Shown here piece after piece: positions 43,201 to 58,200 of a DNA stretch of 64,000 nucleotides. This stretch comes from Anolis sagrei (Eukaryota; Chordata; Lepidosauria; Squamata; Anolidae), in contig NC_090022.1 in the NCBI RefSeq assembly GCF_037176765.1, positions 82,468,209 to 82,532,208 of the forward strand, given 5' to 3'. Position 1 is the stretch's first letter. Each line of letters starts with the position of its first letter. Under the pieces are notes generated by a model that did no database searches, had not been told where the DNA came from, and saw nothing but the letters and a program-made list of their open reading frames with translations. A program made the position numbers and the translations under genes.

Positions 43201-46200
43201 AAAAATCTACAGCATATTCAATTAGAAGACATTTTGCATGATCAGAAGCCATAGATGGCTAAAATATTCAGGAACCATAGACTTCTGATCTTTGAAGATA
43301 GCTCAGCACAGTTGAACAAAGTAGTAATACTAAGACAAAGCTTTTGCTCTTTCTGTAATGGTCTTCTCCTTTGTCATCTATTTTCTACCAGTTTTCAATA
43401 CCATGCTTGTTTCTCACTGTCAGAGCATACTGTATCCATTTTCATGAGCTTAGCAAGCACTTGGGGGAGGGCCGTAGTGGATGAGTGGGGAGGAAAGAGA
43501 GAATAAGGATTGTTCTCATTATTTCCATTTCCCCATATCTTTCTGAAGAGAGCTACTGCAAGAACAATGGCATTTTCAATCAGCGATCTTGCCTCTGGCA
43601 CAATTTTCAACAGGGAGCTTGTATCTTGCATATGTGGGATCAATAGTTTCATTGGATCTATTTAATGGATTCCTCTTCACACTGCAACCTTTCCAGCAAC
43701 AGTTCCTTCCTCAGCTTTTCACGCCCTGTTTTTATTTCTGGCCGTGATGGTCATAGGTTGACCTACACTGGACTTGCAGTCCAATGAGGTATGGGGAACA
43801 TTTTATTCTCAGTAAAGTTTAATTGCATTGGTTAAAGAAGGTGTTGCCCAATGAGGCATAATGGTGAATTTTGAACTCGTGTGCCCTTTTGCCACCCATT
43901 GTGTGGTTTTGTTGCTCCTAGGTGAGGGGTTCCTCTTGCTACCAGTGAAAGGTATAAGGTATAGCTATTTGGTCTTAACTTTTTTAACACGTTCTCTCTT
44001 ATTTTTGGTAAGAAAAAAGAACCATTGTGGTGTAGTAGTTTGGACTAGGACTCTGGAGACCAAGATTTGTATTTCTGCTTTGCAACTGAAACCCAGTTGG
44101 TAACCTCTGGCAAGTCACTCTCTCAGCCTCAGACAACGGGATTGATAAAACCGCTCTGAAGAAATCATGTCAAGATTGATTGCTGTAAGTGTTAAATTAC
44201 TTGAAGCACATAACAAGAAACAAGGTGGAAGGAGAACATGCGTGTGTTTTGAGGATGAGGATAAGATAGGATGAAGGAAGGGATAGGATGAGGATGGGAT
44301 AGTATGAAGACAACATCCGGACAACTGACTGATGAAAGTTTGTGAATGACAGTGTGAAGCAAAAAAAGTCTTATCCAAAAACACTACTGGTCAGAACTTA
44401 ACATAAATCAATTCATTTCCAGTCAGCATTTCCAAGCTTTGCCTCCATCTTATGTATATGATGAATATCACTTAAGTTTGTTATATGTTGCTTCTACATA
44501 TGAGGTCTGTGGCAGAGACCAGAGTTTACAGAATATACATTAGAACCTCATTGTTGATGCACTGATGTGTGAAGGAGTTGTTACTTTGTGTTCTTAAAGT
44601 ACAGACAGCCAAATGACCATCAAGTCTACATTTTTACATCATTCTATGATATGATTTGCCCTGAAGAGTTTATTGTGTGGAATTTTAAATGAAAGACTAT
44701 TTCAGTGAACTTTATTTAGTGGAACAAGTTGAATGTGTCTGACTGTAAAGATAGACACAGGGGCCAGTATTTAGCTGTTTTATGTCAGTGAAGAATGTCT
44801 CCTTTAGCACACTGAATACAGGCTGCTCTGTGTTCCACATTCTCTCAACATCTCTGCAATGGAAACTGTTGTTGTGTAATCACTTTTCTGCAGTGCTGGT
44901 AGGTGAATCACCACTGCAGTACTGATAGGTGAATCACTACAGCAAATACAGCTGCGTGCCTTTTATATTGTGGAGATTTACAAGATGGGGTAAGATGGAG
45001 GGCTCCATTTACAGCCCTGGGATGCCTCATAGATCAATGATTTTAGCACCCCCACCATGTCTTTCTGGCCCAAAACATAGCAGGGCCTGTCTAGATGTAA
45101 GCAGAGCTGATAGACAGTGTCAGATTCTGCTGAACTGCACAACACCATGTTGCATAAGTCAGGGTTTGGGGGGAAAGGAAGAAAATTGGCATGAATCAGT
45201 ACAAAAGGAAAGGTATGAGGAATATTTTATTCTAAGTGAAGTTTAATTGCTTTGGTTAAAGAAGGTGCTGAATGATGTAGATCATGATCTTTTATTCGAG
45301 CTGGTTATCCTCTTATCCTAGTGGGATACCAGTGCTATCGTGTGAGCTACTAGTTGTGATTCATGTTCCTACACTGCTGAATTCCAGAGAAAATTGGTCC
45401 ACTTCGAATCTATCTGGACCTCTTCCAAATAGTTTGGACCTGGAGCAGATATGTTTAGTCCAAAGCAACTTGGATGAATTCCATGGTACATTAAAAAAGG
45501 AAATGCCTTACCTGTGAAAGTTTGAGAGAAGATTGAGGGTGATGGAGATGAAGGGACCTTTAATTTTGCTGGGTCTTTGCTCTAGTTTGTAGCCTAGGTC
45601 AGAATCTTCCTGATACTCTTTAGTGATGGAACAGGGGGTGAGAAGGTTGCTAAAGTGCATGTGGTCACTTATTTTTCTGCAGTGGTCTGTTCTTTTCGTA
45701 GCTTTAGAGCAGAAGTGTTTGGACCTCCAGCTCCCAGAAGCCCTAGGCAACTTGTCTAATGCCAAGGAATTCTGAGAGCAGAAGTTGAAAACACTTGGAG
45801 TGCCACAAGTTTGACACTACTGCTTTAGAGGGTTGCAGCAGTTTTCTGCCTGCCTGACCACACAGTGTCCACCACATTGGTTCTCAGTGCAGGACTACAC
45901 ATTCCCTCTACATTTGTGGTTTTGACTTCTGTGGATTTGATTTCTCACAGATTTTATGAAAATGTTTTCTTTGGGAATCTCTAGATCCTCCAGTGTGGCT
46001 CTATCATTAAGCAGCCTGTTGTTATGCTGGAAGATCTAGAGAACACTTCCCTAGGTTTCTCTAGGTTTTCAAGTGCAATTCTGTGGTCATTTTCTAGCAG
46101 AAGTTAACCATAGAAGACCAAATTTCTTGGAAGACCAAGAAATTTCTAGAGAGGCATTCTTTCAGGTTAAAAAAAGCTGTGTCTTTGTGGGTTTTTTTAA

Positions 46201-49200
46201 CTTTCAGGGGAGTCCTGTTCCCCTAACCCCTGTGAATGTGCAGAGTTGACTAGACTTTATCTAATTTTATTGTCTCTGTTGTTTAATTCTAATTTTTAGT
46301 GTAGCTGTACTTTAAATTTAGGAGATATTCTTAGGGGCTCTTGCACAAAAGTGTAAAAAAGCATGTTTCACAGTTTCACAAATATTTTGGGGATGCAAGC
46401 TTTGACCGTGTATTTCATCACCTAATAGTAACACTTTTTTAAAAAGTCAAGTCAAGTCAACTTTTTTTATACCCAGTCTCATCTCCCTTTGGGGAGTCAG
46501 GGCAGCTTATAACATAAATGGTGGCCATTTGATGCCATAAAATACAAAGTGAAATACAAATACATATTAAATTAAATGCAGATAATTAAAATGACAAGGG
46601 TGTGTGACTATTATGCAAGAGAAAAAAACACATTTTTTTCTTCTGAAACAGTATTTTTAAAAAAATAAAGTGATGTTGAAAACAACTTGATTACAGGAGT
46701 GCTCAGGAAACAAATTTACATAGTTAAACATTTTAATCTTTTTTGTCAGATGACTCCACACCACTGTCATTGTTGTTAGAATCTGAAGTGCTGTTTTCAG
46801 CACTGCTCATGGCAAATGTTTTTTCCTCGCTATCATTCTCCCTCGGTGCATCATCTTCTGATCCATTCAATGCATTAGAAATGCCAGCTCTTTTAAAGCT
46901 TTTCACAACAATGCCATCCATGATAAGGCTCTAACTCTTAATGACCCATGTGCACATCATTTCCAACCTCTCTCCCACTGACTTTAGGAGGGTGGCTGAA
47001 GTGTGTGCATGAGTGCAAGGGTTCTCACCACCCTCCCAATCACTCACCCATACACTCGTGCACACACTTTCTCACACAATCACTTGGTTGCCCATCCATT
47101 TACTGACCCCCCCCCCCCCCCAATGCGAAGTGGCATTCTTGCAAAGCAATGGTCAGCAAATGAATAGGCAAATAAGAGAGTGCTTGTGTGAGTTGGTTGG
47201 TATTTGGACAGGGGAATGGATGGGCAAGCGGATGGGGGTGTGATTGAAGCAGGCAAGTGTGTCTTTGTGCGGGTATGTGAATGGTTGAGCAGATGGAGGT
47301 TTACACTGGTAAATCAAGGGTGCAACTATTATGCGAGGAAAACAGAAATACTGAAACTGGGACCTCAGAAATGGGACTGCAACTGTTATGTAATGATTAT
47401 TATTATGCCCCTTCTCAATAAAAACTGAAGTACTGTTGCTGTTCTGGTTTTTCAGCACAGGTTAATGTGAGATGTCTGAATCTTGATTTGGATTCAAATC
47501 TGTCTGAAACAAATGTGACCTCAATCTGAACCACCAATCTGAATCAATCTGAATCATGATGGGGATCCTTCTAGCAATCAAAATTCCCTGAATTATTATC
47601 TTTACTTGGCCTAAACAGCATCCCTTATGCACAGGTGAAGTATTGCTGGTGCCTTATGATAGCGTCTTTTCCATTTGGAATAACAGATACTTAGGCCCAT
47701 ATACACTGGCCATGTAATGCAGTTAAAGCTATCTAGCTAGCTTCATACTGCTGTGGTCAAACAATGAACTTCCACTAAAGAGTGCAAAGGAAAGCCCTTA
47801 AGGCACATCTGTGGTTTGTGTAATCACACCCAGGTCTCAAATTGGTTCCAGGATTTCCTATACAATCACCTACACCACAAAACCACTTTCTACAATGCTG
47901 GTTTAAAACTGCATTAAATGGTCCATGTAGATGAGGCCTTAGAAAAAGCCTGGGATTTGCAGAAGCAAAAGCTCTAATTTAAAATATCACTCTTTCCTGT
48001 GAATAGCCCTGTGAGGACTGGCAAGAAACCCCAATGATAGGGATGTATGTGTGGACCTGAAAGCACATAACAACCATGAAGCTCAGAGAACACAGGGTGC
48101 TGGTAATGGTTGAGAAGGGGAAAAAAATCAAAGACGAAAGGGTACCCATACTGAATAGAAAGGACTCCACATTGCAACATCAAATTGCAGGGTCACTTAA
48201 TAGTTACAGAAATAAAAGGTTATGTATTGTGTATTACCATTGTATATAACCCATTCTGTAAAACTCACTGAGTCTTACTTGTTTATACCATAGTCGTCAT
48301 TTCTGTCTTGATCACCACAAGTACACCATGTAGAATCATGTAAGTTCTACTCCTAAACGTTAACCTGTGAGTAAGCCCCATTGTACTCAGGGGAACTTAT
48401 TTGAGTACACAGCAAAGGATTGTATTATTAACCTTCCTGTGGAGCTATTTGAAAGCTTAATGATCAGAAAAGTACCATGGGCAGAGCTGGTGTATTTTAA
48501 ATGGTAAAATATGTAATGCATTCATATTCTACCTTCCAGGGAGAACCCTGGGGAGACGACTTTAAAACAAATGAAAAACAAATGTATGAAAAACAAGCCA
48601 GACAAACTGGAAACAATTTTAAAAATGGCAGGAGGTAACATTTAAATAATGTAGGTAGTACATTAAATCACCCAAGCAACAGAGAATATGTATATAACCA
48701 CAGAAATGAATTAGTTATATACCTTTAATTTGCATTTTGAATTAATTAGGGCTGTTCCATGTATAGTCTTGAGATTCCAAGTGCTGAACTTATCACCTAG
48801 CTTCCTTCCTACCACATCTTAAGGATTTTCTTTTTAAAATGATCATATGTCAGCTACTTGTGCAGTAAGATCCTGCAGTGGGATACTGGAAGGAAACTGC
48901 AATTATGTTGCATGGATTCTGGAGATGTTAGGATTTAGGATTTGGTTTAGGAGCAAAGTTCTTTGCATCTTTGCATAGTTCTTTGTAGAGCCTACTGGGT
49001 TTGCCTTTACAATTCACATTTATTTCCTTTAATGCACTCAAGGTGGCATAATTGCATCTCAGCATTTTCTGGTCTTCCCAGCTTTTGTGAGATAGGTCAG
49101 AATTACAGGGTCACCCAGTGAATTTCTGGACTGAACTCAAGACAGTCATGTTCACATTTAAATTTGTAAGCTGACTTGGATCCTTTGGTAGTAGAAAGGC

Positions 49201-52200
49201 AGGATGTTAATTGTATAAATAAGTAATAAACCAAATAGATAAATAATCAACCAGTAATTAAATTCTGGGTAGAGGTACTGCCATGGAAATGAACAAGAAT
49301 ACACACAGAAGGAAAATCCTATTTTATGCCATTTTATTTCATTGAATCTTCTCTTAAAAATGATAAACAGAAGCTATAGCACAACATGTAGACTCCATCT
49401 ATACTGACCATTTAATGCAATTTCATATGGTATTGAAAAAGGGGTTTAGTTATGCAGATGATTACATAAGAAATCCTGGAACCAGTTTGAGACCCTGATG
49501 GTGATTATATAAACCACAGACCCATGAGGTGCATTAAGGGCTTTCTTTCGCACACTTTTGTGGAAGTTTATTGTCTGACTGCCTCTGTTTGAAGCTAGCT
49601 TCTAAATGTATTATATGGTCAGTGAAGGTGGGGCCTACTGTGTTCCAGGGGCATGCCCCAATTAATGGCTTCTGTTATATGTGTATTTTTGCATAGGTAG
49701 GGGTTGGAAGAATTTCTGTTTGGATTATAACTCCAAGCATCCTATAGCTTCCCTTGCCACCAACCAGGTAGTTTAAAAATACAACAGCCTTCATTCTGTT
49801 AGTAGTCTTCCCTAAAATTGATCCATTGAATTAATTGAATTTACCAATGTAAATCCCATTGACTTACCAATGAATGGGTCTTCTCTAGTTATGACTAACC
49901 AACAGGATTCCAGCCAATATTTCCAAAATCATAGGTACTCTGTTGTCAGTGCCACTGCTCTCAATACCAGGCTGGGTCATCATACCACATAATTCTGCTC
50001 CTGGTGTCTGTTTTTCTCTTCAGAGCGGGATCCACTCTAGTCGAAACAAATAATATTGCTAGGCTTACATGTTTCATGTGTTACTGATTTTTGAACCATG
50101 GTTCTGATGCTTTCTATTTCTTTCTGTAGATGTAGATGACCCCGTGCTAAGGCTGTGGCGATCAGAGGCCTATGTAGCTTTACAGCAATACCCAGAGGCT
50201 TTGGAGGATTTAGAGGTGCTATGCAGGCAAGAGCCAGAAATGTGTGAGGTGAGTGTGCAGCACTTACATTGTGATGCAGGGGAAATTCTTATTTTTGCCA
50301 GTTAATACCTAAAGTATGAGATGGAACTGGGGTTTGTCAAAGATTGGATATGTGAAATACTGTCCCCAACCGATCAGGTTATTATATCTGGAGAAGTTAT
50401 TCACTTAATTAATTAATTGATGATAATAATAATAATAATAATTAAACTTTATTTATACCCCTCCTTCATCTCCCCAGAGGGGACTCGAGGTGACTAACAT
50501 GAGACCAAGCCTGAAGATGCAATAAAGCAAAATAAAAAAATATAAAAACACAATAAAACACAATAAGATAAATAAGATAAAATAAATAGTGCAAAACAAC
50601 AAAAATAAGTCAAACACAATGGGTGGGCCAAATGCACAGGCCAAAATGATAAAATCCTGGATGAGACAGGAGTAAAAAGTGTATTTGTGAGGGAGGAGTC
50701 CAGAAAGGACAAACAGTGAGATTGGGCCTTCATTTAGGATGGGGGAAAGTGCATCATGAGGACAACACTGTGGATAGAACAGACAGAAATGAGATTTGTG
50801 GTCACTCTTCAAAGGCACATCAGAAGAGCCAAGTTTTCAGATAGCTTTCTCCACAAATCAATAGTGTTTAAACTATAAAACCTCTTAAACTAACATAAAG
50901 AAATTATCCTTCTGTCTCAATTGTGAGGGTTTGAGTTTCATTGGGTGATATCTTTGGTTTCAAGGTTCCAAGGTTTTCTTGTTATTTCCCCTCTTTTTTT
51001 AAGGTCCATGAAATGATTCCCTAAAATGTTTTTTTGTACCTATTGATGTGTGTATGAGAGTCTTCTGTAATGAAAGATTGGAGAAAATTTTGGGCTTGCC
51101 GTTGCTGCCAACTGCTGCATGCAAGTGCTGTTGAGAAACCTCTCTTCCAATTTCTAATTGCACAAGAGCTCTTTTTCTGCAATTCACAGTTGGATTGAGC
51201 AACCAGTGAATGACAACTTGAAGCAAATGACAAGTCTAGAACAAACCTACATGTTCCAGGAAAACACGTTTCAGATGGAGACAGAAAATTTTTGGACTAC
51301 CTGATTTGTTGAGACACAATACAGATATGAAGAAAGGAAGTAACTGAAAAAGAAAATATCTTAGTTTCTTTCTCCCACCAACAAAAACAGATATTTGAAT
51401 CATATATATCACCCATGCTATCTTGTTGAATTTAAGAATGGAATTTATAAGCCCAATAGCATTTTGCTATATTAAAAAAGTATAAGCACTGAATTTATTT
51501 TCCCCCTTCTCCCTTTCCATCACTTACTACTTCAGTGTCATGCCTTAAATTTCAGATTATGAGTCTGCAGACTCAGATTATGAGTCTGCAGAGTCTGTGT
51601 CCTGAAAGTTGCTTTCAGGCTAAAGAACTAGGTATAAAGACTACAAATAAATAAAAATCCATACTGGCTGAGACTCCTAGGATTTGAAGTAAAGAACCAA
51701 GAATAGTTGGTGTTGCTGGATATCAGAATGGAAGAAAGGAGGACACAAAAGATTATGAAACATCAATATTTAGAAATTGAGATTGAGCACCACCACCTTC
51801 ACCCACTTGGCCAATCCCCCTCTGGCCTCCTTTAGACACCAGGATGGACAGGGGTCTAGGATGCACATGGTTGGCCTCATTCCTCTAAGTATCATGTCCA
51901 CATCCTCGGGTTTCACCAATTGAAATGAATCCATCAAAATGGGACAAGCAGGTGCTCGTGTTACATCCTCAGAGACTGCCGTTAACATGGTGTCCAAGTC
52001 GGAACGGATCAAAGCAACTTTGTCTGCAAAGAACTGGACAAATGCTTCACAGCGAGCTGTCGAGTTGTCAGAGTTCCCATCCAGAACGGTGGGATTTAAC
52101 AGGCTTCTGACAACTCGAAAGAGCTCAGCTGGACGGTTCTTAGCGGACGCAATATTGGACGCAATATTTTAGGTTCTTCTAGGCTAAGCTCTCACATTTT

Positions 52201-55200
52201 GCTACTCATCTCAGAGAAGTAGACCATTCCTATTTTTGATAACAGTTAAGATACAGTATTTACATTGACCCATGGATAAGTGCAGGCTTCCTAGATCCAT
52301 TTTTTGTCTCTGATTTGTAGACTTATACATGATCATATAAAGTATGTCATCCAAAGAATCTCTCCTCTCTGTTGTCTTACAAATTGCCAGAGGATATCCA
52401 AAAGGAAGTAGAGTTCTGGCACAGAAGATCAGGAGCAACTGTGTTCATTCAGTACAGGGAAGCTCCTTCTTGAACAGCAGTACTTTGCCCTGTAGCAGTG
52501 GATCAGCTGTTCTCTGGTAATCCTAAACTTGGACGTTGTCCTGATGATTTTGTTGGGTGGATCTTGTTGAGGAAACACACTAACCAAATCCATCAATGAA
52601 GGGTTTGGTTTCAGGTATAGAATATAAACATAGCTTTAAGCTAATTGGTTCATCTGTCAGTTCTCATTAAGCTTGCTGTGCCTTAACAATTTCATTAGGT
52701 TAAAAAAAAATAGTCCCAACTTGTCCGCCTTCCTGTCTTACACAGTCTTTTACTCTATCTATCTCATTCTTTTTGTGTCAGCAAATTAGTAAAACAGGAA
52801 ATACATGAAAAGGCTAGAAAGATAATCCCCAGTTTGTGTTGTGAGCACATAGGAATTAATAGCATAAACTCAGGTGGATGTCCTTGATTTGATTGTTTCT
52901 CTTTATAATAGTTTTTAAAAATGGGAATCTCAGGAGAGAATTTCAAATGCCTGCAAGGAAAGGAGCAATAAACAACCCCACACAGTTGCTGTAAAATTTA
53001 TTTATTTTATTTATTTATTTAATGCACTTATTAACCGCCATTCTCAGCCCATAAGGGCGACTCATGGCGGTGTACAGTACACATAAAAGACAGTTACAAA
53101 ATCCATTTCAACAACATATAAACAATACACAACTTACAGACTACACTAAAAGCAAGACTCCCAATTTCTTTTTTTGGATGGGGGAAATGCCACTGGTACA
53201 AAGAATGAGGAATTTGGTACTTGAAAATGGGTTTCTCTGTTTGCTTTATCTGATAGAATGTCACCAAGAGGTTATTCATGTGTATTAAAATTGGGAGTCT
53301 TGCTTGTGTTTACTTGAGTCTAATGCACCATCAAATCTGATGTGCACTTCAATTTTCAAAACCCTGAAACCAAAAAAGTATTTGCTGCTGAATATAATGT
53401 GGAGTGGCAAAAAGTGTACTCTTTGTAATTTGGCCAAAAAAGGTATGCAATACAGTTGCAGCCTGCTTAGAATTTCTTCTTTGAAAACAATTATTAGAAC
53501 ACCAAAGCTACCAGTGATGGAAAAGACAACCTTGCTATAGAATAAATCCACTTTAATTGTCTTGGTTCAATGCTATGGCATCCTGGGGGGGGGGGGGGGT
53601 GTAGTTTGACAAGGTCTTGCGCCTTTTTTGCCATTGAATACTGATGTCTCACCAGACTACAAATTCCATCTTTACAAAGTTCTGGAGAGACTTTTTGCAT
53701 AGAATTATGGAAAAAATAGACCCATTTATGATTCCACAGCAAATTAGCTTCAGAAAAGGCAAAAGCTGCACATCACAAGTGTGGAACCTGACTCGGCACA
53801 TAGAAGATGGTTTTGAAAGGCAGCAGATTACAGGAACTGTCTCCATAGACCTGTCAGCAGCCTATGACACTGTAAATCATTGCCTTCTCCCAATAAAAAC
53901 TTATAATATCACAAAGGACTACCATCTCAGCTATTTCATAGGAAATCTGCTGCAAAACAGGAGCTTTTCTGTTCAATTCCAGGGCCAGAGAAACAGAGGG
54001 TGAAAACAGAAGAATGGCCTGCCTCAGGAACGTGCTTGCTCCATCAGTATTTAACATTTACACAAATAATCAGACACTGCCAGAGTTTCATCTGAGTTCT
54101 AGCTGATGATCGTGCCATCACCGCCCCTGCAGGGAGCTTTGAAATGGTTGTATAGAAGCTCTCCAAAGCTTTAGGTTCTTTTACTGTTTATCACAGGGAA
54201 AACCAGCTGATTCCTAATCCATCTAAAACACAGATGTGTGCTTTTCACCTTAAGAACAGACAAGCATCTCAAGCTCTGAGGATTACCTGGGAAGGAATCC
54301 CACTGGAGCATTGTAGCATACCAAAATACTTGAGAGCTACTGTGGATCGTGCTCTGACTTACAAGAAGCACTGCTTGACTATCAATAAAAAAGAGGATGC
54401 TGAGAAAGAACAAATCAAACACTGCATGGTGAAATGGGCCAAAGATATAGGAAGGCCCATACCACTGGAGGATTGGGAGTCAATTTGGAACAGGAAAATA
54501 AATTATACATATGCATTTGGACAAAGATGATGTACCAATAGTACATGACACCAAAGAAGATTGCTAAATTTACCAAATATACAAATTACCAATGTTGGAA
54601 GGGTAGGAAATGTGAGGAATCTTTTATACACATGTGGTGGACTTGTGAAGCAGCAAAATACTTCTGGAAAGAGATCCACGAGATCTGCCAACATTTTTTT
54701 AAAAAGAAACTTTCATTTCAACTAGAATACTTTCTTTTAGGAATGACCAAAACACAATGGAACACCAATGAAGACAAACTATTTACATATATTACAACTG
54801 CTGCAAGGATAGTGTATGTGAGAAAATGGATGCAAGACATGAGATCACAAAAAGAAGAATGGATAGAATTTTTTTTGACATTATGAATTTCCTAGAGTAT
54901 GAACTGGTTTGATCGTCTCCTCCCTCTTTTTACCCTAACCCTATCACCACCCCCCTCAACCCTACCCATTCCCCCCCTTCATTTCTCCTTTCTCCCCCCA
55001 CCTATTTTTTATCATTGTATCAAAAAATTCTTAATACAAACTATTAAAAAATAAAAAGCGGGTGCTAGAAATAATATCATACAAAAGCTGATTAGCACCT
55101 TGACCCATGGCTGATACTGAATGAGAAACTTCCTCCTGGGCACACAGAAGACTGAGCAACTTGGAAACACTGAACAGACTGTGCTCTGGGACCACAAGGT

Positions 55201-58200
55201 GCAGAGCCAACCTTAAGAAATGGGGCCAGAAAATGGAGTCCACGACATGCGAGTGTGGAGAAGAGCAAACCACAGACCACTTATTACAATGCAGTCTGAG
55301 CCCTGCCACATGCACAATGGAAGACCTTCTTATAGCAACACCAGAGGCACTCCAAGTGGCCAGCTACTGGTCAAAAGACATTTAGTATAATATCAAGTTT
55401 TTAAATTTTGTTTGTGTTTTTAAATGTATTACAACTGTACCCTTGATTTGCTTCTGACAGGATAAATAAAATACCTGCTACCTAGCGCACTAACTGAACA
55501 CTTTGGATACCTGGGAACTATAACAATTACTGATAAAGTCTCTGCATCTTTCTCTGCATTGCCCGCAGTCGCTGGAAGTATCTCTCTAGAGTTTCAGGCA
55601 GGAATTTTTCTGAGTTCTAGCTGGAAAAGGTGGAGATTGAACCTAGAACTTTTGACACATTAATATTTCTCACATTAGTATGAAAAGTGAAGAAAACTAA
55701 AGCCCCTGGTGAAAACAATATGTTTGCTTTTTTTGCAGGGCTTTTTAAGGAAGGGGAAGGTGCTCCTGGAAATGGGGAAACAATCTGAAGCTCTGCTGCA
55801 GTTCCAACATTGTCTTACACTGAATTCCAATTTTCATGCTGCTCAGCATGAGATAGAAAGGGTAAATGCTCAATGGCCATTCAGTCCCAAATTAAACAGA
55901 CCTTTGTTCTAGGTTTACAGCTGATTTACTTGAGTTTTCCTGTGTTGTATATGTAGGTTGTATATGTTTAATTTTCTTAAAACAAATATTGTTTGTATTT
56001 TTTTCATCTGTCACAAAACTCACAGACTCAGTTTAAAATAATGTACTGTTATGAATTAGGGGGTGGGCACTTGTCTTTTCATGATATTTTAAAAAGTGCG
56101 TATTACTACTGCTGAACAAAATTATATCTGGCTTGTGATAAGTCCATATTAATAAGCTTCTGTGGTTGCCTTTTGTTTTACTTGCATGCATATTTTATTG
56201 GTCTTATTGTTAAACAGCTGCCAGGAATGGTTTGCTCAGTGAAAAAAGTTGAAACTTGGTTTTACAACCCAATGAAATCTGCATTTGCTTAAAATATTTG
56301 TCTGAGAGACGGGGTTAGAGAGGTATTGCTGTCATCATCTCTCGTGTTATTTAGAAATCAAATCAACCTAACAGCTTTCTTCAATCAAAAATAAAATCAT
56401 GCATTTTCTTGTTCCCAGATTTCCACAAATGGTGCCTCCCCTCTTCCAGGCACTGTAGTGGAGCTGAAGAGTGATGTGAGTCAGAGCTTGAAAGGGTCTA
56501 ACTCAGGAAAACAGCTGGCGTTACTTGCACCTTTTGAAGAAGAATCTTTACAGGTAAGCAACACGAAGCAGTACATATACAAAGTTTTTAAAATTAATGT
56601 CGTCTTTTTTGCATGCCTTCTTCCCACCCATCCATCCTATTCTGTCTACATCTCGGTATGTTCTAGAAAATCAGTGTTTAACCCATCAATAATTTTCTTT
56701 ATAAGTAGGATTTGAAGAATAAAAGGGAAACTTGTCTGGAGGAACTTGGAACTGGTGACAACCAGGCAACATATACTGTGCCAGAATGCCTGAGGAAAAC
56801 CTCAATTTCAGGCTTTTCCGTAAAGAAGGAAGAAGGTGAGCATAACAAAATGTCTATAGATCATATTGTGTGTAAATTAGGCTGTTATTTTTTTTTTTTT
56901 GGAAAAAAGTACATCGAAGACTCTTCTTTAGATCTCTTGCACTGAACTGAATTCAGTATGTGATTGTGGTATATTACATATAACTGTGGCATATTAAGTA
57001 CAGAATATTAGGAAACCCTGCACAGATAAGAATGTGTGACAATTGGAACGTATTCTGCATAAAACTTGCATGGGGCTGTGTTATGCAGAAAAATGTATTT
57101 TCTTTAGAGTAAGCAGCATTTTTGAACAGAAAAGACTGTTTCCTGGGGAGAAAATGTTGTTCACATGCACATTTTGCATCACATATGTTTTACTTTTTCA
57201 TAGCAAGAAGAAAATTGTTAAAACTTGAAAATAAAAATAGTGAAGTGCTTGTTAATTGCTGCTTCCATTATGCTAAATTTCCAGTATTGTATCAGTGATG
57301 GCCATAGTAGTGGAACTTCTTTCCCTGGCAGCAAGAGCCAATACTTTGAGAAATCTTTCTGCACCATTTCTGCTTTTATTTGTCTCCTCTGTCTCATAGT
57401 GTCACCTGAAGCAGCTTGCTTTACTTTTTCCCTAGTAGGGTCAGCCTTCTGAGCTTCAGTATATATTTGAACTATTGGCATGTTCTACAGGTAAAAGTGG
57501 TCCAAGTGGAATATGTTGCTAAAGCCCAGAAAAGCAGTGCTAGGTTAATACAAAAACCTACCTACTTTTAGCTTTGTGTTCCCATAGGAGTCAACTGGAT
57601 GTATTTGATATATTCAGAAGCAGGGCAGGGGTGCAACAGTACCATCCTACTTGTGTTCCACACCCAAAAGTTTGGAGAAGCAAACTTTTTCAATACCAAA
57701 AGTAGTATCTACTTCTGATGACTAGTAACCCTTGTTGCCCTTATTGTTCATTGTTTTCAGAGGGCAATTTACTAAGTATTTTTCATGCATTTCTGCATGC
57801 CTCTTCAGGTCATTTCATATATTATGCGGGGGCAAATCAGGGTACGTCGTTGTATCACGCTTACTACAGATCCAGAATGAATGACTACCATGTACAGACC
57901 CATGTGTTACAGAAAACTGTAGATACACACAACTAAATAAAACATTTATAGTGTTAAGTGGCCCTTAAAAATGCAATTTCACTTGCCAGTCAAGTATAAT
58001 ATAACATGAATCCACTTTGGCCCTAGGGTGCTAATCTGTGTGAATGCAGACATTATGAATTCCTTCTGCCAGATCTGTGACCTTGTTTCTGTCTGAATCT
58101 GTCTGTATCTCAAATGGTAATGTACAAAGCAGTGTAAATACACAGATCATGGATTAAGATGGGATACAGTTAGAATCTGGCCAGTGTGTGATGTTCAAAA

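Noticed and set aside
46743-46934. Plus-strand 63-codon frame at 46.7 kb
   Set aside because: It is the complement of the pogo-like transposase C-terminal fragment.
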